This document shows positions 5,919-11,308 of a DNA stretch of 11,308 nt, in pieces. Where the stretch lies: the NCBI GenBank assembly GCA_023277325.1, contig JALRIQ010000027.1, positions 1 to 11,308 on the forward strand, in the 5' to 3' direction. Source of the DNA: Bacteroidia bacterium (GTDB lineage Bacteria; Bacteroidota; Bacteroidia; UBA8524). Position 1 is the first letter of the stretch, and the number at the start of each line of letters is the position of its first letter. The notes under the pieces were generated by a model. That model was not told where the DNA came from. It saw only the letters and a list, made by a program, of their open reading frames with translations, and did not search any database. The position numbers and the translations under genes were made by a program.

Positions 5919-6887
5919 ATGGAAGAGCAAGCTATTTACAACCTATTTGATTGCTATATCCGGGGGGAACTCAATGAATCGGAACTCGAAGACTTTTTGG
6001 CACGCCTGGAGTCGGATCCCGACTTTAAAGAAGCTTTTAACCATTATTACCTCATTGTAGAAGGAATCCGCGAGCATGAACGTCAGGAGCTTCGTGCTTT
6101 CATGAATCAAAAGGCGCGTATTCGTTTTATGGGCAATCCATGGTCAAAAACGTGGACCTACGCCTCTGCAGCCGTGTTATTGGCATTTGGTGTATTGTAT
6201 ATCACCCTGGATCAAAGCGCGAAGCAAGAGTCGGTAGCGACCAAGGAATCTCCAAAGGCGAAAAAGGCAAAACAGGATACCGCTGACCAGGTTGAAGTGG
6301 AAGGGGGGAATGAAAACCTCGCCATGGAAACTCCCCAGGCAGTAGCACCATCATCAGAACCCTCTCTTGTTCAAGTTATGGAAGACGGGTCGGAAACGAC
6401 AGCAGTAGCGGATGAAGTCGAAATTAGCGAGGAGTTCGGCGCAGAAATCATGTACCCAGATCCTTTGTCAGGCGATGGACGAGTAGCCATGGAGCAGGAA
6501 GATGAACTTCCGGTTAAAGTGGATACCCGTGTTCATGACATGTTGGTGACCTTGATTATTTCTTTCGAAAAAGAGGAGAAAACAGATAGTTCCCGCCGAG
6601 ATGTGCTCAGAAAAAAAGAGCAGTTGCAAAGCGAGAAGATTGCCATCCAATTCTGGAAATCACCCATCAACTACAAAGGGTACCGTTTCGATGGCAGGAA
6701 GCTTGAGGTATTCGGATTAGACACTTTCGATCAGGTGAGCTTAAAATACCGCGTGGTAAATGCCGACTTAAAGGTGTACGAAGTTTACCTGAAGTATGGC
6801 AATGCCTATTATAAGCTCGAAGACGATAACCGCTACCATGCGTATGTGCGTGTGAAAGACGCTGCAATTATTGAAGAACTTAAATGA
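5919..6887 (+). CDS. Probable anti-sigma factor, single-pass membrane protein
   Basis: A 322-residue protein with a cytosolic N-terminus (1-77), one transmembrane helix (about 79-97, TWTYASAAVLLAFGVLYITL), a long acidic low-complexity linker (98-200) and a compact C-terminal domain (about 201-322). The N-terminus, with YIRGELNESELEDFLARLES (13-32), resembles the helical sigma-binding segment of Bacteroidota anti-sigma and FecR-type proteins. There is no zinc-binding HxxxCxxC motif. The C-terminal domain, with KIAIQFWKSPINYKGYRF (240-257) and LKVYEVYLKYGNAYYKL (284-300), should face the periplasm and could sense a signal; I do not recognise its family. It follows the sigma gene by two bases and overlaps dapF by four (ATGA). 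The anti-sigma role is inferred from layout and context. Confidence 0.75.
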   Translation: MEEQAIYNLFDCYIRGELNESELEDFLARLESDPDFKEAFNHYYLIVEGIREHERQELRAFMNQKARIRFMGNPWSKTWTYASAAVLLAFGVLYITLDQSAKQESVATKESPKAKKAKQDTADQVEVEGGNENLAMETPQAVAPSSEPSLVQVMEDGSETTAVADEVEISEEFGAEIMYPDPLSGDGRVAMEQEDELPVKVDTRVHDMLVTLIISFEKEEKTDSSRRDVLRKKEQLQSEKIAIQFWKSPINYKGYRFDGRKLEVFGLDTFDQVSLKYRVVNADLKVYEVYLKYGNAYYKLEDDNRYHAYVRVKDAAIIEELK

Positions 6888-7672
6888 AAATCAGATTTTA
6901 TAAATACCAGGGCACGGGGAACGATTTTATCTTAATCGATAACCGCCGCCTCGGATTGCTTCATTATACCCAAGAACTTTTTGAAAAATGGTGCTCACGA
7001 CGATTTGGTGTGGGAGCAGACGGACTCATGTTCCTAGAGGAAGAAGAGGGTTATGATTTTCGCATGGTCTATTTCAATTCAGATGGCCGCCCAAGCAGCA
7101 TGTGCGGCAATGGGGGAAGGTGCATTGTGAAGTTCGCGCACGACCTCGGCATCATTGGCAATGAAGCGCATTTTATCGCGGTAGATGGTCCGCATGATGC
7201 CAAAATAATAGATGGGATAGTCGAGCTGAAAATGCAAGATGTGCAAGGCATTGAAAATACCGAAGGAGATTTCTACCTGCAAACCGGATCGCCGCATTAT
7301 GTGCGCTATAAAAAGCAAAACCTCGAAGAAACGGATTTGATTAGCGAGGCAAAATCGGTCCGCAATAATGAACGTTTCAAAGCGGAAGGTACTAATGTTA
7401 ACCTGGTTCAGGATAAAGGCGACCGTCTGCTGGTTCGCACGTATGAGCGTGGGGTAGAGGATGAAACCTATTCCTGTGGAACTGGCGTTACAGCAGTGGC
7501 TATTGTCAATCATGTTTGCTCTCCAAGCGACAAAGACTACAGTCAGAAAATCGAAACCAAAGGAGGGAATCTGGAGGTTCGTTTCCATAAAGTAAATGAT
7601 TCAGAATACCGTGAAGTATGGCTTTGCGGACCAGCTGAATACGTCTTCGAAGGCGAACTTTCTCGCATTTAA
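6884..7672 (+). CDS. dapF: Diaminopimelate epimerase
   Basis: A 262-residue enzyme, slightly shorter than the usual 270-280. It interconverts LL- and meso-2,6-diaminopimelate in the cytosol, for peptidoglycan cross-links and lysine synthesis. The opening FYKYQGTGNDFILID (5-19) is diagnostic. The two catalytic cysteines acting as general acid/base are Cys74 in SSMCGNGGRC and Cys198 in TYSCGTGVTA. The segment FGVGADGLMF (41-50), FNSDG (64-68) and the ligand-contacting ERGVEDETYSCG (188-199) are also present, so it looks fully active. Its ATG overlaps the stop of the anti-sigma candidate (ATGA), implying translational coupling and transcription with the sigma factor. A promoter inside the upstream gene cannot be excluded. 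Confidence 0.97.
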   Translation: MKIRFYKYQGTGNDFILIDNRRLGLLHYTQELFEKWCSRRFGVGADGLMFLEEEEGYDFRMVYFNSDGRPSSMCGNGGRCIVKFAHDLGIIGNEAHFIAVDGPHDAKIIDGIVELKMQDVQGIENTEGDFYLQTGSPHYVRYKKQNLEETDLISEAKSVRNNERFKAEGTNVNLVQDKGDRLLVRTYERGVEDETYSCGTGVTAVAIVNHVCSPSDKDYSQKIETKGGNLEVRFHKVNDSEYREVWLCGPAEYVFEGELSRI

Positions 7673-7761
7673 TCGGCTTTTACTTCCGTGCTGGGCCGTT
7701 TTGGCTTAACTTGCGCTATTTTCCCAAGCATAAATCCAGCGTTTTGAAAGTCGTCAACACC

Positions 7762-10731
7762 ATGCCGTTTCTTCTTGTGTATTCTATTCAGGAGCACCTT
7801 CATTTCGGCTATGTGATTGAGCCACACGTCGTCCAGATCAACAGTCTGGGGAATCTGACCTTATCGCATCAGCGGCTTTTTTCCGCCAATTTTTCCTATT
7901 ACGAAAAGGGAATCGACGAGATCGATAAACAGTTGGTCCTGCTTTTAGAAGAAATGGATCAGGAGAAAATTGTTAAACGCTTTCATAGCAAAGGCACCAT
8001 TCGTCCTGCTGAGTTTTTCAAAAAGCATTTTAACGAAGACATTCAAAAAAAGCTGATTCGGCCTTTTATAGAAAACCGCCTGACAGAAGCCTTGCCTTTA
8101 TTGGTGGATAAACCCGTTTACCTGATGGGGAAAGATGGTAATCCTGCTTCTCAGAAGGTAGAATTGGCATCAGAGCCTGCCTCTGTTTTGTTTCATTTTC
8201 GCCGCGATGAATTGGGAACAAACTATTTCCCTACCCTTAAATGCAATAATGAAACGGTAGAGTTTAAAGGACATGAAGGGGTTTTGCTCGTGAATGAACC
8301 TGCCTGCCTATTGAATGATGGTGTTTTGTACACCTTCCATAAAAATATCGACGGGAATAAGCTTCGTCCATTTTTAACGAAAAAATACATCCATATCCCT
8401 AAGGCCACGGAAAAAACCTATTTCCAAAAGTTTGTCGTGCCGATGGTGGAGAAGTTCGACGTGTATGCAAGAGGATTTGAAATTCGCTCGGAAACCTTGT
8501 TGGCAAGTCCAGTGCTTACGATCGATAATTCCTGGGGAGATGGTTTACGTTTGAATTTAAGCTTTAAGTATGATGCGCATATGTTTCCCTACCATTCAGG
8601 GAAGAAGGTAAGCGTATTTATAGAGCGCAATAACGACGACTATATCTTCCACCGTGTTCGCCGCAATAAAGCCTGGGAAGAAACCCAAAAAGCATTTTTA
8701 GAAGAAAAGGGACTAGTCTTATTTCAAGGTTCTGGCTTTAAAGCTCAAGAGGGTGTTCATGGATTGGATTGGTTGAATGAACATCGCGAGCTATTGAATG
8801 CCCAAGGTTTTATCATCCATCAAACAGAAGAGAAAAAATACTTTATCGGAAACCGCAGTGTCGAGCTAAAGGCCAGTGAAGATGGCGATTGGTTCGATGT
8901 GCAAGCGAAGGTGCTATTTGGTGATTTTGAAATTCCTTTTAGTCGCTTACGTCGTTTCCTTCAAGAAGGTAAAAAGGAGTTTCCTTTACCCAATGGAGAG
9001 ATAGCCATTATCCCCGATGAATGGTTTACTCAGTTTAATGAGCTCATCGAATTGAGTCATGATCCTCAAGGATTACGACTGCATCGTCATCATTACCAAC
9101 TCCTGGAAAACCTGCAATTGAGTAAGGCTTCCCAGGATTTGCATGCTCGACTTAATGCGATAGAAAACTGGAAAATGGAAGTGCCTGCGCGTCCACCAGC
9201 TACCTTCGAAGGCAGCTTAAGACCCTACCAGCTCGACGGCTTTCATTGGTTTTATTTCCTGAAGAACAACCGCTTCGGTGGATGTTTAGCAGATGATATG
9301 GGACTTGGAAAAACCATTCAGGCTTTGGCCTTACTTGCTAATGAAGGAGAGCTCAATGCAAAATCAGAAATTAGTGAAGAAACGCTTATAGAGCAAAAGC
9401 AAAGTGCGACCGGTGCCCAGGAACAAATAGCGCACTTCGATACAGGAAGCACAAAAACCGCTAAAAAACCTAAAGGTCAAAAAGCCAATAAGGCAGTTAA
9501 CCTTGTTGTTGCGCCTACATCATTGGTATATAACTGGCTTCATGAAGCAGCCACCTTTGTTCCCGATATGCGGGTATATGTGCATACAGGCTCTCAGCGG
9601 AGTAAGAGTATGGCCGTATTCCAGCAATACGATTTGGTAATCACAACCTACGGTGTGTTACGTTTGGACATCGACTGGATGAAAGAAATGCCTTTTCATT
9701 TTGTCATCCTTGATGAGAGTCAGGCGATTAAAAACCCAGCTGCACTCACATCAAAGACCGTTAAGGAGTTAAAGGCCAAGCACCGACTGGTACTGACGGG
9801 TACACCTATTGAGAATACCGTTTCAGACCTTTGGTCGCAAATGAACTTTATCAATCCAGGGCTACTTGGGAGCTATTCCTATTTTCAAAAACGTTTTGCC
9901 ATTCCTATTGAAAAAGAAGGAAATGAAAAGGCGAAGGAACGTTTGCATGCGTTGATTGCACCCTTTGTGATGCGCCGCACAAAGAAACAGGTAGCGGGTG
10001 ATCTTCCGGATAAATACGAGTTGGTGCATTATTGCGAAATGACCGAAGAGCAGGAAAAGCTTTATGATGAAACCAAAAGCGCATTCCGAAATCAAATTTT
10101 ACAGGTAGTATCGGAGCAAGGCTTTAAAAAGTCGAAACTTCAAATCTTAAAGGGATTGATACTTCTGCGCCAAATCAGTAATCATCCACAACTTGCTAAT
10201 CCGGAATTCCTGGGTGAATCCGGGAAGTTTATTGAGATCACAAGGATGCTGGAAACAGCGATGCAGGAGGGACATAAGATTTTGTTGTTCTCTCAATTCG
10301 TAAAACACCTGGCCTTATTTCGTGCCTATTTCGAAGAGCGGGGCATTCGCTATGCTTACCTAGATGGAGCTACTGCCAGTAAAGACCGCTTGAAAGAGGT
10401 GAACCGATTCAATACCGACGAAACACTCAGCATCTTCCTAATTAGTTTGAAAGCAGGAGGTACCGGATTGAACCTTACCAGTGCCGATTATGTATTCCTC
10501 GCAGACCCATGGTGGAACCCAAGTGTTGAGCGTCAGGCAATTGATCGGGCACACCGAATCGGACAGACGCAAAAAGTATTTAGCTATAAATTCATAACCA
10601 AAAACAGCGTTGAGGAAAAAATCCTGTCCTTACAAAAGAAAAAACTCTCACTTTCTGAAAATTTGATCGATTCGGATGATTACGTCCTGAAAAACATCGA
10701 TTTGATAGAATTAGAGGAGCTTTTAGAATAA
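7762..10731 (+). CDS. SNF2-family DEAD/DEAH-box ATPase (Swi2/Snf2-like)
   Basis: A 989-residue protein from the ATG at 7762; an in-frame TTG at 7711 would add 17 residues of unlikely sequence. Residues 1-480 form a bacterial SNF2-associated N-terminal region with no SWIM zinc finger visible. The ATPase core begins with the Q-like segment RPYQLDGFHWFYFL (487 on). It has motif I DDMGLGKTIQ (Lys517), motif Ia APTSLVYNW, motif II DESQ (651-654), motif III LTGTPIENTVSDLWSQMNF, then MRRTKKQVAGDLP (from 737), and lobe 2 with motif V SLKAGGTGLNLT (895-906) and motif VI RAHRIGQ (929-935, arginine fingers). A Lys/Gln-rich insert of about 50 residues separates motifs I and Ia. Such proteins translocate on double-stranded DNA and remodel bound complexes; the bacterial target is unknown. 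Its start is 89 bases after dapF. Confidence 0.93.
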   Translation: MPFLLVYSIQEHLHFGYVIEPHVVQINSLGNLTLSHQRLFSANFSYYEKGIDEIDKQLVLLLEEMDQEKIVKRFHSKGTIRPAEFFKKHFNEDIQKKLIRPFIENRLTEALPLLVDKPVYLMGKDGNPASQKVELASEPASVLFHFRRDELGTNYFPTLKCNNETVEFKGHEGVLLVNEPACLLNDGVLYTFHKNIDGNKLRPFLTKKYIHIPKATEKTYFQKFVVPMVEKFDVYARGFEIRSETLLASPVLTIDNSWGDGLRLNLSFKYDAHMFPYHSGKKVSVFIERNNDDYIFHRVRRNKAWEETQKAFLEEKGLVLFQGSGFKAQEGVHGLDWLNEHRELLNAQGFIIHQTEEKKYFIGNRSVELKASEDGDWFDVQAKVLFGDFEIPFSRLRRFLQEGKKEFPLPNGEIAIIPDEWFTQFNELIELSHDPQGLRLHRHHYQLLENLQLSKASQDLHARLNAIENWKMEVPARPPATFEGSLRPYQLDGFHWFYFLKNNRFGGCLADDMGLGKTIQALALLANEGELNAKSEISEETLIEQKQSATGAQEQIAHFDTGSTKTAKKPKGQKANKAVNLVVAPTSLVYNWLHEAATFVPDMRVYVHTGSQRSKSMAVFQQYDLVITTYGVLRLDIDWMKEMPFHFVILDESQAIKNPAALTSKTVKELKAKHRLVLTGTPIENTVSDLWSQMNFINPGLLGSYSYFQKRFAIPIEKEGNEKAKERLHALIAPFVMRRTKKQVAGDLPDKYELVHYCEMTEEQEKLYDETKSAFRNQILQVVSEQGFKKSKLQILKGLILLRQISNHPQLANPEFLGESGKFIEITRMLETAMQEGHKILLFSQFVKHLALFRAYFEERGIRYAYLDGATASKDRLKEVNRFNTDETLSIFLISLKAGGTGLNLTSADYVFLADPWWNPSVERQAIDRAHRIGQTQKVFSYKFITKNSVEEKILSLQKKKLSLSENLIDSDDYVLKNIDLIELEELLE

Positions 10732-10787
10732 ATACTTTTTACTGACTTATTTTTTATTTTTATTTGACGAATCTTAAACTTAACACA

Positions 10788-11308
10788 ATGAAGAAACTTT
10801 TTACTACCGCATTTGCTCTTATGCTCTGTGCTTCCATGGCATCAGCGCAACGTCTTGTAGACATCACGGTTGAAGTGGTTAATCCTCCAGCAGGCGGAAC
10901 CGTAACCGACCAGGTTCCATTTGATATGGACGTTAAAGTAACCAATACAGGTCCGGATGATATAAAAATGGGCGATAGCTTGGTTTATTTCTTGGTTATC
11001 GGAAACACAATCCAAAACAAAACTGAAATCTTGACTAACTCTAAAGATATTCCCAACGGATCTTCTGAGACTTTCACTGTAAAAGATATCAATATCCAAG
11101 GTAGCCAAGGTGGAAACTTCAGCCTTTGTGCATTGGTAGTTTTGATCCAACGTTCAGGTATTGATACCGTACGTGATAACGTAGCAGGTGGAAACAACAT
11201 AGGATGTAACAACGTGGTATTTGCTAACCCTAAAGGATTGGATGGACTTGATGAGTTCCAATCAACTATCTACCCTAACCCTGTAACTGGCGAAAAAGCA
11301 ATCATCAG
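10788..11308 (+). CDS. Secreted protein with T9SS C-terminal sorting domain (3' end missing)
   Basis: The gene opens at the ATG at 10788 and runs off the right edge; 173 codons are visible. Residues 1-20 are a signal peptide ending in a clear ASA site before Gln21 (hydrophobic core FALMLCASMA). Residues about 22-145 look like one beta-sandwich domain of CARDB or Ig-like type, with FDMDVKVTNTGPDDIKMGDS typical of such repeats and a cysteine in each of two later strands (FSLCALV, NNIGCNN). The segment beginning STIYPNPV (from about 161) is the start of a type A T9SS sorting domain. The mature protein is therefore exported by Sec and then released or attached to the surface by T9SS. AT-rich near-matches to the -7 box lie at 10755-10766. 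Function beyond secretion is unknown. Confidence 0.85.
   Translation, partial: MKKLFTTAFALMLCASMASAQRLVDITVEVVNPPAGGTVTDQVPFDMDVKVTNTGPDDIKMGDSLVYFLVIGNTIQNKTEILTNSKDIPNGSSETFTVKDINIQGSQGGNFSLCALVVLIQRSGIDTVRDNVAGGNNIGCNNVVFANPKGLDGLDEFQSTIYPNPVTGEKAII

Noticed and set aside
7079..7588. A 169-codon minus-strand frame antisense to dapF.
   Set aside because: dapF is certain from both catalytic cysteines; the antisense translation resembles no family.
7676..7705. A possible terminator between dapF and the SNF2 gene (CGGC ... GCCG followed by TTTT).
   Set aside because: The stem is only four bases with a loop of about 20 bases, too weak to call.
7711..7764. TTG at 7711 as the start of the SNF2 gene.
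   Set aside because: The extra 17 residues look like translated leader sequence, and the ATG at 7762 opens directly into MPFLLVYSIQEH.
10842..11212. Minus-strand open frames over the T9SS protein gene.
   Set aside because: The plus-strand frame has a clear signal peptide and the start of a sorting domain; the opposite frames show no motif.

Overview
The window looks like chromosomal DNA of a Bacteroidota bacterium, probably in or near the Flavobacteriales. Four things point there. The right-edge gene encodes a secreted protein that reaches the start of a type IX secretion C-terminal sorting domain (YPNP). Perfect or near matches to the Bacteroidota -7 promoter box TAnnTTTG precede several genes, while Shine-Dalgarno sequences are mostly absent. 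The sigma/anti-sigma, YeiH and SNF2 proteins have the look of Bacteroidota family members. A diaminopimelate epimerase indicates diderm-type peptidoglycan. There are no rRNA or tRNA genes, no insertion sequence, no phage gene and no CRISPR array. No gene-free stretch exceeds 300 bases.

Layout, left to right. Positions 1-70 hold no supported gene. From 71 to 2499 three genes read on the minus strand: a class I SAM-dependent methyltransferase (GTG start), then a lipoprotein with a single rhodanese domain, then a YeiH-family putative sulfate exporter. The last two are 10 bases apart and probably form a small sulfur-handling operon. Its promoter has a perfect -7 box and a CRP/FNR-like palindrome centred about 41-43 bases upstream of the expected transcription start. 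At 2612-3478 a plus-strand gene encodes a periplasmic-binding-protein-fold protein that lacks a signal peptide and any transporter partner.

The convergent gap at 3479-3685 holds a seven-base periodic repeat array present in both orientations, followed by a bidirectional rho-independent terminator. On its right is a minus-strand HtrA/Do serine protease with two PDZ domains.

Divergent from the protease is a plus-strand operon: an ECF-type sigma factor, a single-pass membrane protein that is probably its anti-sigma factor, and dapF, which overlaps the anti-sigma gene by four bases. The arrangement recalls an envelope-stress module: a sigma/anti-sigma pair beside a periplasmic quality-control protease, translationally coupled to a peptidoglycan-precursor enzyme. 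A 989-residue SNF2-family ATPase follows, and then the 5' part of the T9SS-secreted protein, which runs off the right edge.

Most genes belong to known families. The parts not explained by standard annotation are the heptamer inverted array, the CRP/FNR-like site on the sulfur operon, the stress-sigma/dapF coupling, the orphan cytosolic binding protein and the uncharacterised C-terminal domain of the anti-sigma candidate.
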